Origin: a virus
IMG/VR virus record: IMGVR_UViG_3300018875_000003
Span: 1-64,000 of that record
Length of the DNA stretch: 64,000 nucleotides
Reading direction: 5' to 3' (one strand)
Below the pieces are notes generated by a model. The model saw only the letters and a list, made by a program, of their open reading frames with translations. It searched no databases and was not told the DNA's origin. A program made the translations under genes and the position numbers. Position 1 is the stretch's first letter. Every line of letters begins with the position of its first letter. Positions 48,033 to 54,885 of this stretch are shown in pieces.

Positions 48033-48275
48033 TTAGTTTCGATACAAGCTGCTCAGCTGGTGATACCCCTTCTGCGAAAGGTTGACCTCATAACCGCGGC
48101 CCTTATTATTCCGCATGTGAAGTAGTCCCGCTTCCTCTGCCTTGTTCCAGTCCATCTTATCGTGCAGGCCATGTGGCGTTAGGTTCTTGAGCGGCACCCA
48201 TTGATCATTCCTTCGACCGTGAAGCAGAATCCTGTTGAGAGCTTGATTTGATTTCATAAACACTTTGTGCGTCAC
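48033..48275 (-). CDS. Small winged-helix-like protein (80 aa or fewer)
   Basis: The body (PHGLHDKMDWNKAEEAGLLHMR, then GRGYEVNLSQKGYHQLSSLY) has a helix-turn-helix followed by a two-strand wing, like small DNA-binding proteins. The start is unclear: GTG 48275 overlaps AAGGAG, and ATG 48257 is 19 bases away from it. A separate short frame with a perfect AGGAGG starts at 48303 and overlaps this gene, so coupling or frameshifting may feed into it. Adjacent to the large terminase, it could act in packaging or regulation. I do not recognise a family. Confidence 0.5.
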   Translation of the reverse strand: MTHKVFMKSNQALNRILLHGRRNDQWVPLKNLTPHGLHDKMDWNKAEEAGLLHMRNNKGRGYEVNLSQKGYHQLSSLYRN

Positions 48276-48303
48276 GCTCCTTCACATAACGATGAAGTTG
48301 CAT
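48205..48303 (-). CDS. Short overlapping ORF with perfect RBS (32 aa, possible leader)
   Basis: AGGAGG lies seven bases before ATG 48303, the best ribosome site in the neighbourhood. The 32-residue product (rich in Gln, Ser, Lys) overlaps the following gene in another frame. It may be a leader peptide that allows the weaker start of that gene to be used, or one half of a frameshifted product. There is no other support. Confidence 0.3.
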   Translation of the reverse strand: MQLHRYVKERDAQSVYEIKSSSQQDSASRSKE

Positions 48304-48331
48304 GTCAACACCTCCTGTACGCTTGCCTTTA

Positions 48332-48676
48332 TCAATCGTTCACACTGTCAGCAATACCGCCAAGTAGTGCGCCACCGAGAGCAGCTGCGCCATAAGTTAA
48401 CGCCTTACGTTTTCCGGAGCCAGCCATAAACTTATTATGCATTGCTCCAGTTCGGGCAGCAGCTCGTCTTACCTGGCTGCCAGCATAGCCTTTGGCTTTT
48501 GTCCCGAACGATCCGCCGCCACCCATTCGGATTGGACGGTTTGTGATCGAACTGGAAAGGCGTCCGGCTCCGTATTGGAAGCCCGCCATCGCCGCACCGC
48601 CAATTACAGCACCGCCGACAACTCCAGCTCCGATGCCGTCATCCACACGGTTGTACGGATTATTTGTCTGCATCAT
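48332..48676 (-). CDS. Glycine-zipper small virion-type protein, paralogue A (114 aa)
   Basis: The start ATG 48676 (MMQTNNPYNRV) is chosen because it follows GAGGTG and matches the paralogue's start; the frame is open upstream for three more codons. Residues ~15-40 (GAGVVGGAVIGGAAMAGFQYG) and ~90-110 (YGAAALGGALLGGIADS) are glycine-zipper hydrophobic segments with an Arg/Gly-rich middle. The next gene is clearly related. Such proteins often become internal head or ejected membrane-channel proteins, which fits the terminase neighbourhood. The function is inferred. Confidence 0.5.
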   Translation of the reverse strand: MMQTNNPYNRVDDGIGAGVVGGAVIGGAAMAGFQYGAGRLSSSITNRPIRMGGGGSFGTKAKGYAGSQVRRAAARTGAMHNKFMAGSGKRKALTYGAAALGGALLGGIADSVND

Positions 48677-48686
48677 TCGAATCACC

Positions 48687-48923
48687 TCAATCTGTCATAT
48701 AATCGATTCCTGCGCCAAGTCCGGCGCCGACTACCGTTGCCGCAGCATATACGCCTGCGCGCTTCCAGCTATTGCCGAAGAACTTATTGTGTTTCTTCAT
48801 GAGCCGGGCAGAGCCATGGATTGCGCCCATACCAGCCGCGCCCGAAGCTGCGCCGATTGCAATGCTGTTATACAGAGGGTCGTGGTTTTTAACACGCTGG
48901 TAAGGCTGATTGCTTTGCATCAT
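48687..48923 (-). CDS. Glycine-zipper small virion-type protein, paralogue B (78 aa)
   Basis: Starts at ATG 48923 with GAGGAGGTG upstream. The opening MMQSNQPYQRVKNHD and the shape (Gly/Ala hydrophobic segment, short KKHNKFFGNSWKRAGVY basic stretch, then GAGLGAGIDYMTD) mirror paralogue A, shortened in the middle. Two hydrophobic Gly/Ala helices could cross a membrane or pack against one another in the virion. The pair looks like a tandem duplication. Confidence 0.5.
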   Translation of the reverse strand: MMQSNQPYQRVKNHDPLYNSIAIGAASGAAGMGAIHGSARLMKKHNKFFGNSWKRAGVYAAATVVGAGLGAGIDYMTD

Positions 48924-48937
48924 CTCTTCTCACCTCC

Positions 48938-49381
48938 TCAGTAGGATTTCGAAGCTCCTCGCGCGTGACGAGACATAATGCCAGATGCTGTGCTGCGCGC
49001 GCTGGTGGTGTTTTGCAGTCCTACCTGCTGCATATACATCTGTCCTTCGTTCTGAGTGAATCCGCCGCCAAACATCGATGACTTCTGACGGATTCCTGAC
49101 TTCGCCGCATCTGTCATCCGGATGATCTCCGGCGTCATCGATACAGCAGCCATAGCACCCATCGCAAGAAACCCTCCGGGAACGAGCCCCCAGGCGGCGT
49201 TCGTCAGGGCGGCTTTACCGATCGCCACGGCAGCATTCTCTCCGTTTTTGATCCTTGAATATGAATCGAAGGCAACCATGCCGGCACCAAATGTCCGGGG
49301 AAGGATGCCTTCTTTCCTGAGCTGTTTAGCAGCCCCGCTGCCGGATGCTGGCGGCAGAGCTTGTGTCGTTAAATCCGGCAT
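48938..49381 (-). CDS. Ala/Gly-rich small protein (147 aa)
   Basis: Starts at ATG 49381 after GGGGGC. A hydrophobic Ala/Gly stretch at ~50-85 (VAIGKAALTNAAWGLVPGGF, AMGAMAAVS) could insert in a membrane. The rest is polar with Gln, Met and Ser (EGQMYMQQVGLQNTTSARST) and ends basic. It resembles the two neighbouring Gly-zipper proteins in character though not in sequence. It is probably part of the same set of internal or ejected proteins. The family is unknown. Confidence 0.45.
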   Translation of the reverse strand: MPDLTTQALPPASGSGAAKQLRKEGILPRTFGAGMVAFDSYSRIKNGENAAVAIGKAALTNAAWGLVPGGFLAMGAMAAVSMTPEIIRMTDAAKSGIRQKSSMFGGGFTQNEGQMYMQQVGLQNTTSARSTASGIMSRHARGASKSY

Positions 49382-49386
49382 TTACT

Positions 49387-49749
49387 TTAGCCCCCATGTC
49401 TTAAATTGTGCAAAGCGAATACGAGGTCCCCTCGGGCTGCCAGATCCTGATTGCCTGCTGGATCGCCCATGTACCCCATGCCATCTGCCTGGGTTCCAGG
49501 AAGCGACATGATTCCACGGTCATCCATATGATCCATCGCATTCTGGTTAGCGGCTTCCTGCTGTCCAGCGAGGACTTGATAGGAAGCGTAAGTGCCCATA
49601 CCCGTCAGAGCAGCCGCCTTTCCTTTTCTGGATAGTCCTATCCCTGTATACAAGTTATTGATGCTTCGCTGGGTGTTCCGCTCAAAGAGCGAAGGCACCT
49701 GCTTGGCCATGAACTTGCCTACATTGTAGGCGCCTCTTACGTAGACCAT
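49387..49749 (-). CDS. Small protein of unknown function (120 aa)
   Basis: Starts at ATG 49749 behind AGGAGG. The first half is basic and helical (GKFMAKQVPSLFERNTQRSI, GKAAALTGMGTYASYQVL); the second half is rich in Asp, Gly, Met, Asn and Gln (MDHMDDRGIMSLPGTQADGM) and likely disordered. It sits among the Ala/Gly-rich set between the large and candidate small terminase genes. No motif is recognised. Confidence 0.45.
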   Translation of the reverse strand: MVYVRGAYNVGKFMAKQVPSLFERNTQRSINNLYTGIGLSRKGKAAALTGMGTYASYQVLAGQQEAANQNAMDHMDDRGIMSLPGTQADGMGYMGDPAGNQDLAARGDLVFALHNLRHGG

Positions 49750-49759
49750 AGCCTACCTC

Positions 49760-50500
49760 CTACTCGATGGGTTCGACATCGATCGGATTAATATCGATGA
49801 TATTGTCTTCCCCACGCATTTTTCTGTAGTACGCTTCTTCTGCTTCGTCTTCCTTTTCCATGTGAGTCGCCATGTCGTCTTGCACCTTAATCATTTGTGC
49901 GGCTCTTGAAGATGGATCAAGCTCGACAGTCAGCTTCGTACCCTGCTTGTCGCGTCGTGTGCTGTTCAGCAGCTGCAGCGTTTTGTTCTTGCTGGATCGC
50001 AGCTTCTCTTTGTACTCCACGACAGGGTGAAGTTCTTTCTTGGTCAAGGCTTCTCCCTCTTCGGTCATGCCAACGACATTATCGATGATAAAGTCCGCAT
50101 CGATCGCCATTTTGTTGTCGCAGCGAAGCAGGGATACATCAATATCAACCAGCTCTTTGACCATGATCAGATCGACAGTATTCCGCGGATCATCACGGTC
50201 AATATTCAGGTCGGTGCAGTATCGCTCAAAGAGGTCTTCGATCGCAGCGATTTCAATGGGGCATTTTTCTCCGAATGGGGCCATCTGCATTTGCATCAGC
50301 GGGCAGGCATCTCTATAAGGGCAGCCTTCCGCTTTACAGATGATAGGTACAGACGCATACAGTCCGTGCTTTGTGCTGCGCAGTCTGCGGGCGACGTCAA
50401 TCGCCTGTACAGCTGCAGGGTTCTGTGTCCAAGCAGTGGGGTTCAGGTTCTGGGAAACAACCATCTTTCCTGCTTCGGTGCGAGGTCCAGTGTTCGACAT
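49760..50500 (-). CDS. Candidate terminase small subunit with four-cysteine cluster
   Basis: Starts at ATG 50500 with GGAGGGAG upstream. Near the N-terminus, HGLYASVPIICKAEGCPY begins a cluster C55-x4-C60-x5-C66-x13-C80 that could bind zinc or an iron-sulphur centre. A helical part follows (IEDLFERYCTDLNIDRDDPR; VVEYKEKLRSSKNKTLQLL). The C-terminal ~60 residues are acidic and helical. Small-terminase-like proteins with an HGLYA element occur in phages of Gram-positive hosts. Its position on the packaging side of the terminase gene fits. The assignment is tentative because no DNA-binding helix-turn-helix was found by eye. Confidence 0.4.
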   Translation of the reverse strand: MSNTGPRTEAGKMVVSQNLNPTAWTQNPAAVQAIDVARRLRSTKHGLYASVPIICKAEGCPYRDACPLMQMQMAPFGEKCPIEIAAIEDLFERYCTDLNIDRDDPRNTVDLIMVKELVDIDVSLLRCDNKMAIDADFIIDNVVGMTEEGEALTKKELHPVVEYKEKLRSSKNKTLQLLNSTRRDKQGTKLTVELDPSSRAAQMIKVQDDMATHMEKEDEAEEAYYRKMRGEDNIIDINPIDVEPIE

Positions 50501-50503
50501 GGA

Positions 50504-50869
50504 TTACTCTCCCTCCGGCTTAATGCCGCAGATATCCATGACGTTATTCCATTTTTCAATCGTTGAATGACCATCCCAGTTCGGCTCGATCTCTGGCAGT
50601 GTGCCTACATCAAAGCTGTCCGGAATATGGAATGTAATCGATCCATTGTTGATGGATATCACGCGAAGCCAGCCTTCCCAGTTATTGTCCCGGTCGTAAT
50701 ACCATCCGGACGGATAATACTCAGGGCTGACTTCCGCCATGCCTATCACATTGCGAACAGTGTCGTTCGTATAATTGGCCAGCAGCAGTGCGAGCATGTT
50801 TCGCTCCCAGTAGGCGCCATCGGATTCCTGCTCCGGTGTCATGCCTTCTTTCCATACGTAGGGTTTCAT
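50504..50869 (-). CDS. Hypothetical protein (121 aa)
   Basis: Starts at ATG 50869 after AAAAGGAG. It is rich in Trp, Tyr and Asn (YYDRDNNWEGWLRVISINNG; PNWDGHSTIEKWNNVM), acidic, with a short helix near residues 20-40. It is encoded directly before the candidate small terminase and separated from the actin operon by two terminator-like hairpins. No family is recognised. Confidence 0.5.
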   Translation of the reverse strand: MKPYVWKEGMTPEQESDGAYWERNMLALLLANYTNDTVRNVIGMAEVSPEYYPSGWYYDRDNNWEGWLRVISINNGSITFHIPDSFDVGTLPEIEPNWDGHSTIEKWNNVMDICGIKPEGE

Positions 50870-50895
50870 TTATATCAACTCCTTTTATAAGTACG

Positions 50896-50961
50896 CAAAA
50901 AGGGGTAGATCTAATGGCCCCCTGACCCCGATCGGTGCTGTTTGGGCAGTCTATCCCCTTA
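50896..50961 (-). terminator. Second terminator-like hairpin upstream of the 121-aa gene
   Basis: On the minus strand AAGGGGATAGA and TCTACCCCTT (one bulge) pair across a ~40-base loop and are followed by TTTTT. It stands before the 121-residue gene, so it would act as a second barrier to read-through from the actin operon or as a conditional attenuator. Confidence 0.45.
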
Positions 50962-51011
50962 TGTCAATTGTACAGGCTATGGTATTTTCAGGACATTTCC
51001 GTATAGAAGGG

Positions 51012-51041
51012 CATAAAAAAATAGGGCCCCTCTCGGAGCCC
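51012..51041 (-). terminator. Strong intrinsic terminator of the actin operon
   Basis: The minus strand has a 7-bp stem GGGCTCC / GGGGCCC closed by GAGA, followed by TATTTTTTTAT (opposite 51012-51023). It lies about 50 bases after the stop of the 57-residue gene that ends the actin operon. Confidence 0.75.
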
Positions 51042-51088
51042 CATCTTATCGAATCTTATTTCGTTTTGTTGTATTGCAGGAGAATACC

Positions 51089-51262
51089 CTACTTTCCTTC
51101 GTTTTTCTCCATTGTGATCGCTTTGAGCAGCAAACGCCGACCCTCGCTCGCCCAATCGCCAGGCTTGATATTGCTGAAATGCTCATCGATCTCCGTATCC
51201 ACTTCGCGGATAATAACTTGGATTTTCGGAATCTTCGGCGCTTTGTGTTCTGCCATGTTCAT
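51089..51262 (-). CDS. 57-aa ribbon-helix-helix-like partner of the actin-like protein
   Basis: The start ATG 51262 overlaps the actin stop as ATGA. The product (57 residues) has a short polar start, a strand (KIQVIIREV), then two helices (TEIDEHFSNI and WASEGRRLLLKAITMEK), the layout of small ribbon-helix-helix proteins such as ParR-like adaptors. In plasmid and prophage actin systems (for example ParM/ParR and AlpC/AlpA) a small DNA-binding adaptor of this kind lies directly next to the filament gene and binds an iteron site. Here an iteron array stands before the actin gene. The fold is inferred by eye. Confidence 0.5.
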   Translation of the reverse strand: MNMAEHKAPKIPKIQVIIREVDTEIDEHFSNIKPGDWASEGRRLLLKAITMEKNEGK

Positions 51263-52506
51263 GATGCCTCGCTTTCAAATACGTTCTTAATAAAACGATC
51301 GTAGACTGCTTCGAAGTTCAGCGAACCATCCTCCTGCGGCTTGATCTGGCTGATAGCTGCACGGATATAGAAGCCGTACACGTTTGCCATTTGCGGATCA
51401 TCGACAGCAACGAAGGCTTGCACCTTGCGGGCAACAAACTCTTCACGCAGTGCGTCCTGGAAGATGTGGGCGCCGCCACCGGTCAGCAAGATAATCTTCA
51501 CGCGGTTTGCATGCTGACCCCACGATGTGATGACCTCGTGTGCAATGACTTCGGCAATCTCTTTAGCAGCCTGCTGCACTAGCGGAGCCATGTCGTGCTG
51601 ATCGCCATTGAAGTCGATCTTTATGCCGCGTACAGCATCGTCCAGGTCTGCGTCGGTTGGCGTGTAGGCGATGCCGAAATTTTCATCAAAGTATCGCGGC
51701 ATGCTCACTCTCAGGCGCTTATACAGTTCAGATGTTGCCACAGTGGAAGCGTAAGTACCCTGCTCGTCCATAAACACGCCTTCGGAGAACAGCGCATAGT
51801 CTGTCGTCAGGTGGCCGATGTCGATAACAGCCGTCATGGATCGATACAGTTCAGTTGTCAGGAGACCTTCTCTCGTAAACGCGAATTGCGAATAGGATAC
51901 GGTGCCTTCTGGCTGTCTGACAATTTCAGAGCCAATCACGTTGATGTTCTTGGTAATCGTCTTACCGAATCCAAGGTAGAATGTCACCGTGAATGTCTGA
52001 TTAATGTATTCTTCAAGTCTCTTCTTGATTCCCAGCTCGTAGTCATCGTTTGGCAGGCCGGTTGTCACGTACACATTGTAATCCCCATCCTCGTGCGGCA
52101 GGCACATGGCTAGGTTTGTTTCAAACAGGACACGGAAACTCTGATCGCTTGCCCGGTCGTGGTTGGTGGTACGGTTTGTCACCAGAAGCGCATTGCTCTT
52201 CATTGCCTGGGTGCCAACGTGGAAGATTCCATCGCTAGTCTTCACCATCAAACGATCCTCATCGATTGTTGTGTTTCTCAAAGAGTTTGCATATTTCTCG
52301 TTTGTTGTTTGCACAGTCGATGGCATTACGCCTGCTTGACCTGTGCTGGATAGACGCTTCGCTCCGCCGAATCCGATATCGAGACCAACGATCTCATAAC
52401 CGAATGCGTCAGCGAGTACTTGCAATACTGTCTGGCGCTGGCCTGTCTCCTCTTGACCTGTTTCAATAGCTTTTGCCTTTGCTGCTGCACCTGTTTTAAC
52501 CGCCAT
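51259..52506 (-). CDS. Actin-like filament protein (ParM/Alp type)
   Basis: The 415-residue protein starts at ATG 52506 after AGGAGG. The actin/Hsp70-type nucleotide-binding motifs are all visible: phosphate-1 GLDIGFGGAK (41-50), phosphate-2 VIDIGHLTTDYAL (227-239), and the adenosine loop LTGGGAHIF (341-349). It groups by pattern with ParM/archaeal-type actins rather than MreB. It probably forms polymers that move or partition phage DNA. The gene is paired with a 57-residue RHH-like protein and preceded by 10-bp iterons, which completes a three-part segregation-type system. The first ~35 residues are a lysine/glutamine-rich extension. Confidence 0.8.
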   Translation of the reverse strand: MAVKTGAAAKAKAIETGQEETGQRQTVLQVLADAFGYEIVGLDIGFGGAKRLSSTGQAGVMPSTVQTTNEKYANSLRNTTIDEDRLMVKTSDGIFHVGTQAMKSNALLVTNRTTNHDRASDQSFRVLFETNLAMCLPHEDGDYNVYVTTGLPNDDYELGIKKRLEEYINQTFTVTFYLGFGKTITKNINVIGSEIVRQPEGTVSYSQFAFTREGLLTTELYRSMTAVIDIGHLTTDYALFSEGVFMDEQGTYASTVATSELYKRLRVSMPRYFDENFGIAYTPTDADLDDAVRGIKIDFNGDQHDMAPLVQQAAKEIAEVIAHEVITSWGQHANRVKIILLTGGGAHIFQDALREEFVARKVQAFVAVDDPQMANVYGFYIRAAISQIKPQEDGSLNFEAVYDRFIKNVFESEAS

Positions 52507-52530
52507 ATTATATTTCCTCCTAATTTGACA

Positions 52531-52580
52531 TGTTACAACATGTTATACCATGTTACGACATGTTCTGATGTGTTCTCTCA
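52531..52580. repeat. Five 10-bp iterons upstream of the actin gene (centromere/operator candidate)
   Basis: Five consecutive decamers each begin TGTT (plus strand) at 52531, 52541, 52551, 52561 and 52571, preceded by CA in most, so the sites face one side of the helix. On the minus strand the units read TAACATGTxx or GAACATGTxx. The array lies directly before the RBS of the actin-like gene, where parC/alpS-type sites are found. One more copy (TAACATGTCC) occurs at 52591-52600. The half-site GTAAC matches that of the dispersed palindromes. Confidence 0.65.
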
Positions 52581-52646
52581 TAATCGATCATAACATGTCC
52601 CATTAGAGGAAGCAAGCTTTATTTGTAAGGTTTTTTTACGCACGAA

Positions 52647-52677
52647 AAAAGCAGCAGGTGTGCCGCCCGCTGCTTTT
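52647..52677. terminator. Bidirectional terminator
   Basis: AAAAGCAGC (52647-52655) and GCTGCTTTT (52669-52677) form a stem, with A and T runs on both sides, so it can act in both directions. It separates the actin iterons from the upstream non-coding region. Confidence 0.65.
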
Positions 52678-52680
52678 CTA

Positions 52681-52987
52681 ACAAGTGATGCTGTTGTGAG
52701 GTTGGAGATCTCAGGTGTCCTAGCTGAGTATATTTTATGCCAGTTGGCAATAAATATCAAGAACAAGTGTTCCTATTTTTGTGATTGTCTTTTTCACAGA
52801 AAAGGCTTCGAGAACGCGGCCAGCGTTATTGTGAACTTGGAGGAAACACAATATGCGTGAGGTGTGAGAAGGAACATACCTTTGAGAGGATATGATTTAG
52901 CTTTTTTCTCGAAGCCCTTTTCTCTGAAAAAGAATGGCGTATATGGTCACGTCCCGGATTACTTGTTTGAAGGAGGTGTCGTGGGCC
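52681..52987. other. Non-coding region with a 27-bp inverted repeat
   Basis: No convincing gene. The near-perfect inverted repeat TCTTTTTCACAGAAAAGGC...AA (52788-52814) and its complement (52906-52933) enclose ~91 bases; arms agree at 26 of 28 positions counting one bulge. A very short frame follows GGAGG at 52841 (4 codons). Possible uses: structured RNA, origin, or a protein-binding site close to the actin operon. Confidence 0.4.
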
Positions 52988-53119
52988 ATGCTAACCCACG
53001 ATGCAATCCAGGACGCGCATATACCAGTCAGCCAGTTTGAGGAGAGGCTGTCGTCATCTGCCCAGTCGTTCGAGTCTGTGGTATCGTTCGACTTGAGTTC
53101 ATTCTACACTAAAATGTAA
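52988..53119 (+). CDS. Possible small plus-strand ORF (43 aa)
   Basis: AAGGAGG lies eleven bases before ATG 52988; the product is 43 residues, Ser- and Phe-rich. It is the only plus-strand candidate among minus-strand genes and its stop overlaps a palindrome. There is no family match. It may be spurious. Confidence 0.25.
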   Translation: MLTHDAIQDAHIPVSQFEERLSSSAQSFESVVSFDLSSFYTKM

Positions 53120-53129
53120 CGCGTTACAA
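53101..53129 (-). promoter_or_regulatory. Promoter with TGTAAC-N2-GTTACA palindrome upstream of the actin operon region
   Basis: On the minus strand TTGTAA (53129-53124) and TAGAAT (53106-53101) are 17 bases apart, and the perfect palindrome TGTAACGCGTTACA spans 53115-53128. It stands upstream of the non-coding region and actin operon, all of which run leftward. The palindrome overlaps the -35, as in the portal promoter. Confidence 0.5.
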
Positions 53130-53136
53130 TACCAAA

Positions 53137-53322
53137 CTAGAATTTTCTTTTTCTCTTTTTACTTTTGTCTTCGTATCGCTGATCCTGGACGTATTTATCG
53201 TCTACAATGACCGCCTTGGCTGTCTGGAATACGTGAGGCGCTGTCATGGATACAATGACCAGCAGCATCGCTGCCAGAGCCCCTTTATTCCGGCGTGTAA
53301 TCCGGCGTTTGGTAAGTAGCAT
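53137..53322 (-). CDS. Small membrane protein with basic tail (61 aa)
   Basis: The start ATG 53322 has AAGGAGG seven bases upstream; the frame is open before that but without a site. Residues ~1-14 are basic (TKRRITRRNK), ~15-35 form a hydrophobic helix (GALAAMLLVIVSMTAPHVF), and the end is a Lys/Arg-rich tail (DKSKKRKRKF). This is a single-pass membrane protein or signal-anchor; which side is outside is not clear. It overlaps the ATPase gene by 38 bases. Confidence 0.5.
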   Translation of the reverse strand: MLLTKRRITRRNKGALAAMLLVIVSMTAPHVFQTAKAVIVDDKYVQDQRYEDKSKKRKRKF

Positions 53323-54034
53323 ACATTTCCCTCCTTCTCCTGTTAGATGCGTGCCTGCGGGCTTCTGAGAGGTCGCAGGTGTACTCCATGTGGAACCGCT
53401 CTTCACTCATGCCGTAATTATCATCGCTGTATTCCTTTTTCGTTGGATGAGGAATAATGAAAGGCTGGACACATCCGTCTCCGAATGCTGGCTTGAGCTT
53501 ATTGTCCATGAATTTCTTAAACGCGTTATCCATCACGGTTGAATAGCTCGAAACCATGATGACTTGTGCATAGGTCATCAGCTGCTCCAGCCATCCAGAA
53601 TCAATAACAAAGCTGTCTGCGTCATCGAAGAGGACGAGATCGTTTTGGTATCCGTCTGGCCGGTGCGCCTGCGGATCTGTTGCGAATATAACGGTGCGCT
53701 GTCTGTGCCGCGGCCCGATCGTAATCAGTGTTGCACGGCTTCGGTAATATTCCACACCACGTTCGCGCAGCATGCGCTCAAACGCATTCTGGTGATAATG
53801 CAGCTGCTGGTTGAATCGGCAGAAGAACGTCACGTCCTTGCTGGATGCCAGCGCCTTCTCATACAGCGTATAGCTCTTCCCTGCTCCCCTGTGTGCGACA
53901 GCGGCGATATGCTCTGCTGTGGACTCATGGAACTGCTGCCACGCCTGGTCTCGATCAGATGCGTCCACGACGATAGTTTGGACGGTTTCCTTTACTGGAA
54001 CGATTCGATCCAAATATTCCTTTAACAGCTCCAT
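53285..54034 (-). CDS. P-loop ATPase (249 aa)
   Basis: Starts at ATG 54034 after AAGGGAG. Residues 47-55 (AHRGAGKSY) are a Walker A and 133-140 (LVLFDDAD) a Walker B; VSSYSTVMD near 155-163 could be a sensor. The shape is close to that of terminase-type or helicase-type ATPases without a nuclease domain. The C-terminal ~50 residues are Tyr/Arg/His-rich. The N-terminus MELLKEYLDRI recurs in two nearby genes. It overlaps the DUF1653-like gene by 80 bases. Its role (DNA movement, packaging aid or defence) is unknown. Confidence 0.6.
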   Translation of the reverse strand: MELLKEYLDRIVPVKETVQTIVVDASDRDQAWQQFHESTAEHIAAVAHRGAGKSYTLYEKALASSKDVTFFCRFNQQLHYHQNAFERMLRERGVEYYRSRATLITIGPRHRQRTVIFATDPQAHRPDGYQNDLVLFDDADSFVIDSGWLEQLMTYAQVIMVSSYSTVMDNAFKKFMDNKLKPAFGDGCVQPFIIPHPTKKEYSDDNYGMSEERFHMEYTCDLSEARRHASNRRRREMYATYQTPDYTPE

Positions 54035-54272
54035 GCGGCGTGACTCCCTTCGGCAGAATTTCCTCGAAGCGGGTGAAGGTCTCGCCTTCGTACTCTACTT
54101 CGTTGTGCCACTCCACCAGTGGTCGATGGTATTTCTGGTCTGGCTGATCCTCGTTGTAGTACCAGATCGACTTGCCGTCGTCGTGCCGGCTGGCATCGAT
54201 TCCGATGTCTGCGATCACGTAGATGCCGCCTTTATAATGCTGCCAGCGGCTTCCGATTTTTGGGGTACGCAT
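53955..54272 (-). CDS. DUF1653-like protein (105 aa)
   Basis: Starts at ATG 54272 with AGGAGG upstream. The first ~75 residues read GSRWQHYKGGIYVIADIG ... RPLVEWHNEV ... GETFTRFEEI, the pattern of DUF1653, a small beta fold (H/Y-K-G-G-x-Y ... RP ... RF). The last 30 residues are basic and lie in the region where the ATPase gene begins in another frame, so they are likely flexible. The function of the family is unknown. Confidence 0.6.
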   Translation of the reverse strand: MRTPKIGSRWQHYKGGIYVIADIGIDASRHDDGKSIWYYNEDQPDQKYHRPLVEWHNEVEYEGETFTRFEEILPKGVTPHGAVKGIFGSNRSSKGNRPNYRRGRI

Positions 54273-54288
54273 AACCCATTGCCTCCTA

Positions 54289-54314
54289 TTTGAGCCGAAG
54301 GCTCAAAGTTTTTT
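54289..54314 (+). terminator. Plus-strand terminator-like hairpin between minus-strand genes
   Basis: TTTGAGCC and GGCTCAAA form a perfect 8-bp stem with a 3-base loop followed by TTTTTT (54309-54314) on the plus strand. The flanking genes are on the minus strand, so it may prevent antisense transcripts or act as an RNA hairpin in the leader of the DUF1653-like gene. Confidence 0.5.
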
Positions 54315-54489
54315 ATGCTCCTAACTCCAGCGAGATATTGATGCGATCGATCGGTTGGTGCTTGATAACGTGCAGCTCGATGGCTTCTTCCCCGATATAC
54401 ATGACGATACGGTCGTTTTCTGACACGATCGATTCAATGTCGTCCATATGCGCGTCCAGCGCGTTGCGGATTCTGTCTGTGATATTCAT
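54313..54489 (-). CDS. Small acidic protein (58 aa)
   Basis: Starts at ATG 54489, eleven bases after GGAG; it sits directly downstream of the 127-residue gene. The product (ITDRIRNALDAHMDDIESIV, then VMYIGEEAIELHVIKHQP) has a helical N-terminal half and a beta C-terminal half. No family is recognised. The tight packing with neighbours supports that it is a gene. Confidence 0.5.
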   Translation of the reverse strand: MNITDRIRNALDAHMDDIESIVSENDRIVMYIGEEAIELHVIKHQPIDRINISLELGA

Positions 54490-54494
54490 TTTGT

Positions 54495-54878
54495 TTAATT
54501 CTCCTTAATGACATGCCATTCTTGCGAATGCAGGTCTCCGTCTGTGAGTCGGTATGGTCTCCACTCTTCATCGTCATGCGTTCTACCTACGACAGCGCCG
54601 AGCTCCATTTTGAGATAGACATCTGAACCATCTCTTCTGGTGACAACGTGTCCAGACTTCATCATCACGATTGCGATGCTCACGTCAAACTTATGGACAT
54701 ACTCGAAGTCCATGTATTCTGCTGGGACGAAGATGATGGGCTTTCCTGCCCCGTATCTGTCCCTCCATGCTTTCCCGATCTCTACGAGCAGTTCCACCTT
54801 GACGTCTTGTTCGACTTTGCAGATATGCACGCCGCCGATGTTTTGAACCTTATCCAGATACTGCTGTAACAGCTCCAT
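54495..54878 (-). CDS. Hypothetical protein (127 aa) with MELLQQYLDKV start
   Basis: Starts at ATG 54878. The opening MELLQQYLDKV is similar to those of the ATPase (MELLKEYLDRI) and the 101-residue gene (MELMKAYSEKN). The rest is a mixed alpha/beta fold (PIIFVPAEYMDFEYVHKFDV; IAIVMMKSGHVVTRRDGSD; EWRPYRLTDGDLHSQEWHVI). No known family; perhaps a small phage accessory protein. Confidence 0.5.
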   Translation of the reverse strand: MELLQQYLDKVQNIGGVHICKVEQDVKVELLVEIGKAWRDRYGAGKPIIFVPAEYMDFEYVHKFDVSIAIVMMKSGHVVTRRDGSDVYLKMELGAVVGRTHDDEEWRPYRLTDGDLHSQEWHVIKEN

Positions 54879-54885
54879 TTTCTCT

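Noticed and set aside
52531-52580. CRISPR array
   Set aside because: Units are 10 bp with no spacers; iterons fit better.
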